Source: Pyronema omphalodes (lineage: Eukaryota; Ascomycota; Pezizomycetes; Pezizales; Pyronemataceae). From it: a stretch of DNA of 64,000 nt. Positions 31,707 through 42,445 of the stretch are shown here, one piece after another. The stretch lies in the NCBI GenBank assembly GCA_024516155.1, contig JAJJXM010000034.1:496001-560000 (forward strand), given 5' to 3'. Below the pieces are notes generated by a model, which was not told the DNA's origin, did not search any database, and saw only the letters and a program-made list of their open reading frames with translations. Every line of letters starts with the position of its first letter. Positions within the stretch are counted from its first letter, which is position 1. The position numbers and the translations under genes are program-made.

Positions 31707-33763
31707 TCTGAGATCTCTCTATGATACTGTATTAGGGTCTTAGTTCTGATGAATCAAGCTCCGAGCGGGAATTTACGTTTTAAGTAGCCGAAACTCCGAA
31801 AACAAGTAGCTGGTATATCGTCGGACAATTCGGCATTTTTTGCACGGAACAGGTTTTTAGGTTGAGGTCGGTAAATGTCTCATGTATGCTTATCTGGCGT
31901 GGTATCGCGATTGAATGCCTTAATCGGGGCGGAAGCATGCGGGTGTCACAATAGATCCCATGGATCGGTGAGATGCATGTAGTTCATGTGGGATCGATAA
32001 TAAGGATACAAAGCATGGATATTTTGAACAGTACAGGAAGAAGAAACAACGATAACTAAAGTTTCATGATTAGTTCCTCGGTGATAGATATTTTACAGAT
32101 GATTTAATTGTGAGTACACGTATATAGTTGTACCAAATGCCAAGGGAAAGGAAGTTGTCAAAGCAACTGGAATGTTTTGAAACACAGCATCACTGTCACT
32201 GTTTCTGGGTAAGAAAGCACTGATAACCGATAAACGTCGTTTTAGAAAGTGAGATAATGCAAATTCATATTGCATAAATTGAAGGCAAGAGATCTCGAAT
32301 ATACAGTGGACTGATGAGTGAAAATCAGTCAGCCGGAACAGTGCAATACCTCCGACCCTATCGCCATTTCGACCTTCGTGGTCCGAGGGCTCTCGTTCCA
32401 GATTCCCGAAGCATTTATTGAGACGATGAAGGTGCTCTTACATAGCAGCTATCTTCAGGAGAAGGCATCACTATGGTGACAAATTTCGAAGGCTAATGCA
32501 AATCCAAACCAACATCAATCCTTTGTAGTGGTAGTGCATGTCAAAGCATATGCGGTGAAAGGTCACGGATGACGCTTGTCATCAGAAATTGGTACAGTAA
32601 TGGTAGTACGTACATGTCATCAAACCACAGTTTTCAGGAACTTAAAATATTGACTTCCACGGCTTGTTGTCCTGTTCCACAGCACTACACTAGAGCGCTA
32701 TTAATCTTTTGATCCTAGCCTGTTTGATCATCCTATTTTCTTCCATCACAATCCGTACAATCAAAGTATTTCTATCTTCATGCAGGTACAGCCCATGTCA
32801 ATTATAAACCGGCCAACGATCTTTTAATATCATCCTTGCCATTTCTCCTTGGCCTCTCTCCTCCTCTACCTTTACCTCTCCACAAGCCCTATGTAGATCC
32901 TCCCATAACCACTCCTACCCATCCTGATTGCAGTATCATACCCTTAACTCTTATCAAAGTAGCGTATAGCCCTACTATTCTCCAGTCAGCCCATAAAAGA
33001 AACAAGATTTATTCAACTGTTCATCGCCGGTAGTGGCAAACTCAGCAAGGCTTTTTCCATCCAGTTCCGGTTTATTATATCTTATCGTTCACTGCTTCTG
33101 ATTATCTCTTACGGGACGGAGAAAAAGAAGGAGGGGTAGGAGTAACTAGGGCGTCGATATGGGTATATTTCTATCTTGTCTACTATGTTTAACATTTTCA
33201 ACCATCCCAACTATTCCAAACCCATCACAACTTCTGCATCAAAAGCCTCAGTAATGTCCTTACACTACATGGATTACTTCTGATTATGGCGGCATGTAGA
33301 GGAATGAAGGGTGGATGGAAAACATGGAGCATTCTATATGAAAATATTCAGGCAAAGAGTGGTTTGTAGGCCGCGAATTGATTGATTTCTGTCAAGCGTA
33401 CGGGCATTTTGAACAGAAAACGCCAGTGCGGTTGATTGGAGTAGCCGAGGGAAGGCTGTTGACGTTCACCAACTCGGTGTTGATAATTCTAATCCATTAG
33501 TTACATTTCACCTTCTCCTAAGAATTAAATCAATGAAAGCAAACACAAAACGTTCATCTTCACGTGTAAAGGCATGAATCTGATCCATCGTTTGCCCTCC
33601 ATCAAAAGACGTCAACAGATGTTTGTTCGCTACATATCAATGTGCTTGAAGTTATCACGCAAAGACTAGCGATCTACTAGCTTCATATGTATGTACCAAA
33701 CAAAGTGTGCATCGCAAAGACGATGCAAAATGGGATGCATAAAACTGCAACAAAGCAATTCAC
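31707..33763. other. 2-kb intergenic stretch without a supported gene
   Basis: Contains only short unsupported frames (for example 32093-32275 minus and 32836-33033 plus). There is a pyrimidine-rich segment around 32830-32960. No repeat or RNA gene was recognised apart from the tRNA to its right. Confidence 0.45.
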
Positions 33764-33769
33764 AAAAAA
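33764..33769 (-). terminator. RNA polymerase III terminator of tRNA-Thr
   Basis: Six A on the plus strand, read as TTTTTT on the minus strand, three bases after the tRNA 3' end. Confidence 0.8.
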
Positions 33770-33772
33770 GAT

Positions 33773-33843
33773 GCCCAAACGCGGATTTGAACCACGGATC
33801 TTCGCATTACAAGTGCGACGCCTTACCCCTTGGCCATTCAGGC
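33773..33843 (-). tRNA. tRNA-Thr (anticodon UGU)
   Basis: Read on the minus strand it folds into a full cloverleaf. The acceptor stem is GCCTGAA with TTTGGGC (two G-U pairs). The D arm is GCC/GGC around AAGGGGTAA. The anticodon stem is TCGCA/TGCGA with loop CTTGTAA, giving anticodon TGT. The T arm is CGTGG-TTCAAAT-CCGCG. The B box GGTTCAAATCC and A box TGGCCAAGGGG are present. No intron. A T6 terminator follows. Confidence 0.93.
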
Positions 33844-34155
33844 TGTTACTGATGTAAAGTTCCAAAAACATTACAGATAGAAATAACACGTTCAATTAAT
33901 ATGTGATGCGTGAAGGTATCTTCCAAAGAAGAGATTCTCCACCGGTCATGGGTGATCAAATGAGATACCTGATCACATTCTGCCGGTCTTTTCTTTTTTA
34001 CCGCCTCCCAAGTTGCAGCTACCGGTGCTCATAATCAATTCAAGTTATCATGATACTTGTGAATTTCACATCCAAACTACTTCTAACGGATGCACAAATC
34101 ATATCACTGCAAACCACAAGTAATAACGTCTATCGAAATCCCAGCTCTAATCCCC
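33844..34155. other. Short intergenic between tRNA and antiporter 3' end
   Basis: 312 bases holding the upstream flank of the minus-strand tRNA gene and the 3' UTR of the antiporter. Nothing else is seen. Confidence 0.5.
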
Positions 34156-35910
34156 TTATCTCCCGCCTCTTAACCAATTCTCAATGGCTCCATATCCATA
34201 CAAACTCCTCCGACCCCGTTCCTCATCACCAGCCTCAAAGCTCCCCGGCATCAACACCCCACGCTCTCCAACTATCCGTTGATTGCTTGGTATTTCAATA
34301 CCCAATGAATGAGCCACTCGATGGACTCCCGCCGATACATGGCCGCGGAAGGCTTCAACGACTCCTGGCATGGAAGTTTCGGCAAACTGGTTATGGGTTA
34401 TTTGTAAGTTGTTGTCTGGATAAGGACCTGAGGTTAGACTTTACTTACCATAATCAAAGGAATTGCAATGCCATAGCCGATGATGCTGACTATCACCACG
34501 CCCCATACAACTGTACCTCCAATCCTGATTGCTTGTCCCACTAGCTGCCTCCTATCCTCCGACAACTCGTTACTTTCCAACAGTTCCCGGAGGAATGATG
34601 TCATCACTATTAGATAGGCAACAGAAGAGATACCGATGGGTGCAAACAGCGCCATTACTCTCGCGGCGTTGAGCTCTTCAAACGGCAGCACCCACTTTCT
34701 CAACACTACCATCCCCAGTAACCTCCTCAAAACAACTATCGCTACTCCCAATCCCACCAAGCCCGCCCCCTGACCACCAGCAAACTCTCCCCAAGGCGCA
34801 ATTATTCCAACCCATAAGAAAATACCCATCCTCATAACACCCATAATCCCATTCTCCTTCCTCTCCATCGGGGTAAACAAATCAACCTGTTCCACACTGA
34901 GAACACCCCCGGCAATGAAACAAGCCAATACATCATCCCCACCCAAAAAGCCACAGGTACCTACAATGAAAACAGCTAGGGAGATAGAAAGTATTTGAAA
35001 ACTGCTATAGTCCACCATATTCCTACGACGTGCAGCAAGGAAGAGTTCTCTAGCTCCCCATCCTATGGTGACACCGTAGACACAGCCTAGCAAGAGACCA
35101 TGGGAAACTGGTCCCAGAAGCCAGGAAGAGAGGCCAGTGGTAACACCTTTGGAGGATAGGGTGCATTTGAAGATATAGACAGGAATGAAGAGCAGCGGGT
35201 AGGCAAGGCCTATAGAGAGACCGGCTTCAGCTATAAGGAGCTTGGAGATGCGGGGACGGATGTGTTTTACGCCGAAAGAAGTCGAGATAAGAGTATAGAG
35301 ATAGAGGGGGTCGGTGGGGAGAAGACAGGCGGTGATGAGGGTGGTGACAATCTATGTATTCGAACTCGTTGTTAGATCTCCGACAGATATAAAATCTACC
35401 GATATGGGAGTATTGAGAACTTACGAATGCTACTCCGGGAATCATCCAGTATACCAATACACTCATAACAACCCACTGTAATACCATGCCAGGCCCTAAA
35501 TGGTCAGCAAGCGACTTCCATTCTCTGCGGAGATAGTTTTTGGGGAGATTAACACCCGCGAGAAGTAGTTGCACCCCCAGCGCTAGGCGGGAGAGGCAGA
35601 GGGTTATTGTATCGATTTTCGTGGCATCACCGGCAAAGGAGAAGGTGTGGAGGAGGTTTGCACCGTGTGGTCCTAGGGCGAGACCAAGCAGGAGAGATAT
35701 CACTAGGACACAACACAGAAATGTTACTAGAGTTCTTAAAGCTTCAGGTGTTTAAGGCCCGGAAGGGTATTTACAAGCCTCATTCAAAAACAGTCGTTGC
35801 CGAAGGAAGGACTGAACCAGTGTGTAGAGTAGTATGAAAGCTCCTAGGATGCCGCAAAGGATGTTGAAGTTTGTGCCTTCAAAGAAGCTTAAGGGCGATA
35901 TCGTCGGCAT
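34156..35910 (-). CDS. Nha1/Sod2-like cation/H+ antiporter with altered active site, 515 aa
   Basis: Four exons on the minus strand: 35910-35775, 35702-35425, 35351-34449 and 34386-34156. Introns start GTAAAT, GTAAGT and GTAAGT, and every join keeps frame. The 515-residue product belongs to the CPA1 sodium/proton exchanger family. It opens with a hydrophobic segment, then LNEALISLLLGLALGPHGA (the conserved second helix) and TACLLPTDP, with the transport Asp152. At the position where Nha1, Sod2 and NhaP enzymes read ESGxNDG, this protein reads EAGLSIG (180-186), so the Asn-Asp pair is missing. About ten more hydrophobic helices follow, then a short polar tail encoded by exon 4. The cytosolic tail is much shorter than in yeast Nha1. 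Transport may be altered or lost. It probably sits in the plasma membrane or an endomembrane. Confidence 0.87.
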
Positions 35911-36562
35911 CGTCGGATAAGCGAAAGTGGAGGACCCTGGGGACCTGAGATGTGTAGGGAACCCTGGGAGGCAGACATAGCTGATGAGGGGCGACACGCG
36001 CGATGTGGCTGGGATGATTTGAGGTCAGGTGATGGTGCGTCACGCGTACAGTGGGTCGCGTTGCACAGACGCGGGACGTGCACGCGTTGAGATTGATGAA
36101 CCGTGTTTCTATTTGATTCCATTGCCGCGATACCGTTTTTGTTGATGGATTACACTCTCGCCAAGCTCGCTTCCATCTTAGTTAAAAATAGACTGGATGT
36201 ACATATCATTAGAATACATATGTAGACCGTCGATGTTGAATGGAACCAATGCCTCGGACCAGGTTAAAAGCTTTCACATATGCGTCAATTTGACAGGATT
36301 TAAAGCTGCTATATTTTAAACCGACTTCCCTAATTGCATAAAGTACATGTGTAACAAGCTTTGACTTGAATTCCCTCATTAGCCGCTTCCCCGTTGCCTT
36401 GGACATGTGAACCCGAGTGATGGCCCATGATGTTACTCAAGCAAGGCACGGCATATGACGTAGCCCGTTTTCCGGTCAGCATCGCAACGTAAAATCCGAT
36501 CAACTCCCATCCGTTTGCAACCATCATCCAACAGATACAATTTACACGAATTACCCGTCAGC
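35911..36562. promoter_or_regulatory. Divergent promoter region (antiporter / RRT8-like)
   Basis: 652 bases between two oppositely directed start codons. The part next to the antiporter has several CGCG/GCGTGA-type words (around 35995-36080), and the part near 36480-36560 is the leader of the plus-strand gene. No specific site can be named. Confidence 0.45.
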
Positions 36563-37587
36563 ATGCCCCTCAAAAACGACATCCAAGAAGCCGCACGAAA
36601 CGAAGTTCGCGGTGTTACCAGCCTCGCGAAAACTGCCGTCGAGTCGGGAACTTATACTTACCCCATCAAGGGAATTTTCTACTTTTTTACACACCGCGAA
36701 TTATGGAGTCCATTAACTTCAAGATTGGTACAATTGGTTACCTTGAGCGCGGGTGTTATCGTTCCAATGTTTTTGTTCACGTATGTCGCGATAATTACCC
36801 CGCAACTCGGTAATAGCCGCTAGGTACTGACATGCCATAGCTACGTCCCACAAGCGTTTATCCTACAATTCGTCAACGGACCTCTTGCTTGGGTAACTTC
36901 CATCGCACTGGTACTTTCAGAGAGTGCAACTATTATAACCGCTTTATCGAAAAATCTCTTCATCGATGAAGCTCTTGTCGATACCTTCGATTTGGTGTTG
37001 TTGTCGGAGAACTTGCCTAAGCTTGTGCAGAATGGTCGCGAGTTAGAAGGAAAGCACGGAGGATTGGGAAAGCTTTTGAAGAGACCTTTTTCAAAGTTTT
37101 CGATTCAGAACTTGATTAGCTACTTTATGTGGTTGCCTTTGAATTTTGTACCGGTTGTTGGAACTATTATCTTTTTGTTTGTCCAAGGTAATTCATTCCC
37201 ATCCAATCTAGCATAATGCCACCGAATACACGTATGCTTACGAATCAATCAGGACGCAAGCAGGGCCCTACCTACCACTCTCGATACTTCCAGTTGAAGA
37301 ACTACTCCACCTCCCAACGCGACGCCTTCGTTGAACGCAACAAGCCCAAATATATCGCCTTTGGAACCGCCGCGACGTTGTTGCAGCTTATCCCTGGTGC
37401 TAGTATCTTGTTTATGTACACCAACACAGTCGGAGCTGCATTGTGGGCTGCTGAGTTGGAGAAGAAGGGATTGAGCCCCCAGGGAGAGGATACGAATGGA
37501 CATCAGTTGAGTGGAGCACCTGGACCAGTGAGCTACAGTGAAGCAGTGAAGAGGGGTTCGGTTTCTGAGGACAAGAAGGAGTTGTGA
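36563..37587 (+). CDS. RRT8/LDS-like lipid-droplet or spore-wall membrane protein (EI24 fold), 299 aa
   Basis: Three exons, 36563-36780, 36841-37187 and 37253-37587, with introns of 60 and 65 bases. The 299-residue product matches the fungal EI24-domain family (Pfam PF07264) that includes yeast Rrt8, Lds1 and Lds2, proteins of lipid droplets involved in outer spore wall assembly. Recognisable blocks are YTYPIKGIFYFFTHRELW near residue 32, a pair of hydrophobic helices around 55-75 and 85-110 (VPQAFILQFVNGPLAW), LIDxF-like VDTFDLVLLS, and YFMWLPLNFVPVVGTIIF followed by GRKQGPTYHSRYFQLK. The last conserved part is GASILFMYTNTVGAALWAAELE; a polar tail of about 50 residues ends the protein. It is widely conserved in filamentous fungi and likely acts in the ER or lipid-droplet membrane. 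Confidence 0.85.
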
Positions 37588-38958
37588 GAAGGAATGCATT
37601 TCTGGAGTTTAGTTGGCGTTCGGTAACTGATTGTTTTGGTAAACGACGGTGTTGAAGTAGCATGATACCCAAAGGATGTGTTTTTGATGTAGTAATGAAT
37701 AATGAATTCATGAGAAATGCGCAGAATGAATGAGAGATTATGCGAGGGAATTATGTATACCAGTGAGACAGTGATATAACAGCATCGCCCCCACTACAGT
37801 CGTGTGGAATCATGTGGATACTGCGGATGTAACCACGGGCTCGAGGTGTCCGACACAAAGGCTAGATTCCTCCCGAGATAAGCCATTCGGCTGATATAAT
37901 CCAATCCCGCCGTAGCGTGTTTTGCTTCTTTCAGGACTGGATTAGGCCGCTTCATGAACCATCACCACACAAAGTACACACAATATGATTGGTTATTTAA
38001 TATCTTCAGCTACAAAAGCTGAAAAGCTTAGAAAATAATTTGTTACATAAAGTCTGGTTGCATCGCATAATGCACTAACATTCTTACGTATGATGCTGTG
38101 TGCGGAGATTACTGTCCTTGACTATAAGGCTGCCATCAAGTAAGCATAAAGTCAAACCAACGGACATCCACAGCCGAAATTGAATCAATTATTCACAACA
38201 TTGGTCATTTGAATGACCGATCTTACATAAACTAATGGATATGGGATGGAGTTTCCACTAGGTTTTATCAAAGTTTGACAAGAATATCTATCACGTACTG
38301 CCACAGTAAAAGTGCAGGTGTTCATGTCACGGGTACGGCAGAGGGGGGTTGGAACAGGTTTCATAAACATTTATGATAACACAACAGACAAGCCCAAAGC
38401 TTACAATTTTTAACTTAGAAATTGTGTTTGAAGCACGACTTGAGGCTTCCAATAAACTGCCTTTTCTGATTAGCGCACACCAAGACCATACAACCATCCA
38501 TCGGAGAGAAAGAAGGAATAGCATGTAGATTCATTACGTATCATATCGATAAGCTGAGCTTTCTTTGTATTCAAATCTAAAACTACGCTTCTGTGCCACC
38601 AAATTGTGATTTGCTCGACTTTTGTCCATTGGACAAGAGGACTGCTGGGTCTGAAATTTGAATCATGCGGTTGCGACGAGAATCGGTTGGTTGATAGAAT
38701 CACCTACGGAACCTTGCAAATCTGGAATTCTTACCGAGCGCTGAAACCTTGACCTTTCCATAGCTATTCTGTTGAACATATGCAGTGTACAGTGTAATTC
38801 CTGCTAAACCTCAATATTACAATTACGTAGCTGTATCATGCCTCTTGAAAGAAACCTTCGACTTATCTACATAAAAACCTTCTTCTCCGAATACCAAAAG
38901 CCTCAAATCAATCATCCTCAGCGCAAATCTCCTCACTTCAATCAGTTTAACCACAATC
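37588..38958. other. 1.4-kb intergenic, nothing recognised
   Basis: AT-rich, only unsupported short frames on the minus strand. The last ~100 bases (38860-38958) are C/T-rich and are the likely leader of the adenylation-enzyme gene. Confidence 0.45.
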
Positions 38959-40548
38959 ATGGCTAATTTTCAAACCCACCTCACCATTCTCCGCACCGCC
39001 GCCTTAACACACCCCAACGCAATCCTCTTCAAAATAACCCTTCCTACCACTCCGATTTCCTACCAAGAGATCACCTACCAAGGCTTCCTCTCATCTATCA
39101 CCGATTCCGCCATCTTCTGGTCCCAAAAGCTTCGGCTCCCAGTCGGTAGCGTCGTAGGTCTCTGGCTCAATGGATTTCTCTACTCTGACTACGTCCACAT
39201 CTTCGGCATTTCCATGGCCGGGTACATCCCACAGCTATTCTCCATCCGACTTCCCAATCCCAAGACAATCCGTCTTCTGCTTGAAAAAAGCGGTGCCAAA
39301 GCCGTTATTATGGATAAATCCTTCGAGGGAATACTTGATGGACACATCGCGCCTTCCATTTGCGAGTTAGAAGAATACATTGCCCACCAATCCAACTCTA
39401 ACGACGAAAACTCCGAAAGCTTAGAGAGCATTTCCTCATCCCCGCAAAACTGCCAAGATTCCAACTCTGAAATCTCCGCCAATTCTACCATACAAGACTT
39501 CGCCCAAGAAACCGGCCGCGGAATAATCCACCACACTTCCGGCAGCACCTCCGGCATCCCAAAAATCATCACCAGCACCCCACAGAAACTCCACGGAATG
39601 GTCCTAAAATCCTACTTCTCCACCTCCCCCGGCATTTCCACCGCCATGGGTAGCATCTGCCACATCGCTCAACTATTCCTTCTGATCGGGGGTATGCAAC
39701 ACCGTTGCACCACAATTATTCCTTCCGCCATCCCTTTCCCTGTTTCAGAATTGAAAACAATGATCCAAGAAGCTAGCCTACAGAAACTTTTCTTATTCTC
39801 TTCTTTCCTAAGTGTATTTCTAAGAGCTACAAAAGAAGATCAGGAGCTGCTAGATATGCTGAGGAGTTTAGAATCTGTGGTACACTCGGGCTTACCGTTG
39901 CCGGTGGATGACATGGAGTATGCACTACGAGAGGGGATTAGGTTACAGAATATCTATGGAAGCACGGAATGTGGAGGGGGGATGATGATTAGTCCCATAG
40001 GAAAGCCGGATTGTATGATTCCGTATCCAGTGGTAGATTATAGGTTTACGGACAAAGGGGAACTAGTGGTGAGGAAGGACTCGGTGGATTGTACCCCAGA
40101 GAAACTTAGGGATGAGAGCGGAGAATATTGGTCGGGGGATTTGTTTGAAAGATCTGGGGATGAGGGTTGGAGATTCTTGGGGAGGGTGGATGATCTGATG
40201 AAGATGGAGAATGGGCTTTGTTGTGAGCCGAGGTGGGTTGAGGAGGAGGTTATGAGGAGATGCGAGGATTTAGTGGTGGGGTGTGTTGTGGTTGGACAGG
40301 GGAGAAAAGCGCCAGTTATATTTGTAGAGGTTGAGGAAGATAGGGAGGGGTTGAGGGCGGTGATTGTAGAAAGATTAAGGGACTGGATGGAGGGAAGGTA
40401 TTTGCATGAACGAGTTACAGATGAAAGGTTTGTGGTGGTAGTGGCAAAGGGAGAGTTACCGAGGACAGAGACGAAGGGTAACATTAGAAGAAAGGCTGTG
40501 GAGGAACAGTGGAAGGGTTTTTTGGATAAGATCTATGGAAACTGTTAA
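38959..40548 (+). CDS. Free-standing AMP-forming adenylation enzyme (ANL family), 529 aa
   Basis: An intronless gene for an acyl/aryl-adenylating enzyme of the ANL superfamily, which activates a carboxylate with ATP. The ATP loop is HTSGSTSGIPK (192-202), and the A5 motif is YGSTECGG (333-340). The A7-A8 region reads YWSGDLFE and GRVDDLMKMENG, and a C-terminal Lys lies in TETKGNIRRK. The general look (P-loop HxSGST, GRxDD, TKGxxxRK near the end) is that of adenylation domains in NRPS-like carboxylate reductases rather than of acetyl-CoA synthetases. However, no carrier or reductase domain follows; the frame closes after residue 529. A Ser/Asn/Glu-rich insert (about 144-178) sits just before the P-loop. 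It may deliver its adenylate to CoA or to a carrier encoded elsewhere, or it may be the derived remnant of a larger enzyme. Confidence 0.85.
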   Translation: MANFQTHLTILRTAALTHPNAILFKITLPTTPISYQEITYQGFLSSITDSAIFWSQKLRLPVGSVVGLWLNGFLYSDYVHIFGISMAGYIPQLFSIRLPNPKTIRLLLEKSGAKAVIMDKSFEGILDGHIAPSICELEEYIAHQSNSNDENSESLESISSSPQNCQDSNSEISANSTIQDFAQETGRGIIHHTSGSTSGIPKIITSTPQKLHGMVLKSYFSTSPGISTAMGSICHIAQLFLLIGGMQHRCTTIIPSAIPFPVSELKTMIQEASLQKLFLFSSFLSVFLRATKEDQELLDMLRSLESVVHSGLPLPVDDMEYALREGIRLQNIYGSTECGGGMMISPIGKPDCMIPYPVVDYRFTDKGELVVRKDSVDCTPEKLRDESGEYWSGDLFERSGDEGWRFLGRVDDLMKMENGLCCEPRWVEEEVMRRCEDLVVGCVVVGQGRKAPVIFVEVEEDREGLRAVIVERLRDWMEGRYLHERVTDERFVVVVAKGELPRTETKGNIRRKAVEEQWKGFLDKIYGNC

Positions 40549-41131
40549 TGAGTTTGAAGGGTCATGGGTTATCAGCATAATGTTAGTCATGTCACATCAC
40601 TCGAAATGTTTCAGAAATTGACAGATGAAGCACAGTAGTGATTATTATTCTCGAGCGGTGTATGAATAAAATGCGAAATTTAAAAGTGATTATGATACAA
40701 GAAAAGGATATGTTCTTCTATCCACCGAGGATAAAAATCAATTTGAGTGGTTTCAAACCTCCCGAATAAGTATCCTCCGTGAGCTAACGTATCAAATATG
40801 TCACTAATCCCTGTAAGACTTCAACACAATCGCCGCAATCATGGATGGTTAAGCAGAAGACACCCCCAAAACTTTCATACACAGCTCTTCAAGGTCTGAT
40901 TTAACCTTTGGAAAATCAAATTAAGGTAATATGCAGGGTCGATGGAAGCTCGGCTGTGGGGTTTTATGTTCTGAAGTCTGGCGGTGACATTTAACTTTGA
41001 ATTCGAGGCTCCGTAGGATAATATAAAAACCATCTCACCACCAATCATTATTTCCCCACCGAGCTGGCTCGTTCCATTCTGATCCCATTTTAATCTATCC
41101 TTTCGAATAATTTTGCATAATAACAACCGCT
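40549..41131. other. Intergenic, cutinase promoter side
   Basis: 583 bases with the 3' UTR of the adenylation-enzyme gene and the promoter of the cutinase gene. The 83-codon minus frame at 40875-41126 has no support. Confidence 0.5.
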
Positions 41132-41928
41132 ATGAAGTCAACATTGATTTTGCCCTTTTTCATCACCATTGCACTTGCAGCACCGACCCCCCAGGGCTTC
41201 TTATCAAACCTTGGCGCATTATTCGGAGTCCGTGGCGACACCGGCAGTGGCGTAACAAGAAACGATATCCAAGACGGAAAATGTGCACCCATAACAATCG
41301 TCCACGCACGAGGCACATCCGAGCCCGGAAATGTAGGTGCGATTGCCGGACCACCATTTTTTACTGCATTACAGGCGATTATGGGGAACAAGATTGCCGT
41401 ACAGGGAGTCAATAACTATCCCGCTGATGTGAGTACTGTGCCGCTGTGCGATGGAGAATGCAAGATATGAGAATAGATTGATTAAATGTTGTGATACTTA
41501 GGTTGCCGGCTTCATTGCAGGCGGAAGTGACACCGGCGCGAAATTCATGGCAGATATCGTTCAACAAGCCGTCACCTCGTGCAACAGCACTAAAATCGTA
41601 ATGTCCGGCTACAGGTGCCCGTGCCCTTCAACCTAAAATATTGAACGTCGTCACTAATGTCCACAGCCAAGGAGCTCAGGTCGTCCATAAAGCTGCCGCG
41701 CAACTCTCCATGGCAGCTCAAGCAAAGGTCATGGCCATAGTAACATTTGGAGATCCCGATAATGGACAAGCTTTTCCAGGAGCCTTGAACGGCCGCGAAA
41801 AATCGATTTGCAGAAATGGGGATTTGATCTGTAGAGGACTGGCTATTGTTCAGGCAGCACATCTGGAATATGGACAAGATGCACAGACGGCGGCACAGTT
41901 TGTGCAGGCACAGACGGCGAACTCATAG
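41132..41928 (+). CDS. Cutinase (secreted serine esterase), 223 aa
   Basis: Three exons, 41132-41428, 41502-41614 and 41667-41928, with introns of 73 and 52 bases. The second junction splits the codon of the catalytic serine. The 223-residue product has a signal peptide (MKSTLILPFFITIALA) and a cutinase domain (Pfam PF01083, alpha/beta hydrolase). The triad is visible: Ser137 in GYSQG, Asp189 in CRNGDLIC and His202 in AAHLEYG. The oxyanion/first-strand block ITIVHARGTSEPGNVG and paired cysteines are also present. Length and layout match true fungal cutinases, which hydrolyse plant cutin or related polyesters outside the cell. It suggests a plant-associated or saprotrophic life. The closest alternative, acetylxylan esterase, shares the fold but usually has a different HxxxxS context. 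Confidence 0.93.
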
Positions 41929-42445
41929 TGACGTACCAGACAGGCTGAGACAGTTGATGTTTCTGAGTGTTTTGTGGATAAATGTAAAGGCTGCACGTGC
42001 GAGTAGTGATTCATGGATAAATCAGATGTCTCAAGAGGGTCCGGGGATATTCCCTGGATTGTGAAAATAAATACACACACACATTTATGCTCTGGTCAAG
42101 CAGTTAAACATTCGGTGATCACGGTGCCTGGTTACAGCATATCAGCTGTTACATATTGCGTCTAGCGAAACATGCACTGCGGGATGTCTATAATGTGGTA
42201 CCCGCTGATGTAAGTGCAAGATCATGTGCGAATGGTTTCACCGGGCGACATGCAGTATTTTTACCGATCATTGTGTTACGTTTTTACAGCGACAGCTCAA
42301 TCGGGATGAAGTCTAAAGAGAATTGCGGTATTGCAATGAATTTATGTAAAAAAAAAAAGACATTAAATGTACATTAAAACAAAGGAAAACAAGAGAGAAG
42401 TAAATCATCTACATCACCAGAATGGGCGCTGCTATACGCACCCAC
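41929..42445. other. Convergent 3' intergenic
   Basis: 517 bases between the convergent cutinase and ABC-transporter genes. An A12 run lies near 42347-42358. Only 3' UTR sequence is expected. Confidence 0.5.

Noticed and set aside
34434..34448. Stop codon at 34434-34436 as the end of the antiporter
   Set aside because: ATG/GTAAGT at 34448 is a strong donor, and splicing to 34386 adds a 76-codon in-frame tail with no stops, so the longer form is preferred.
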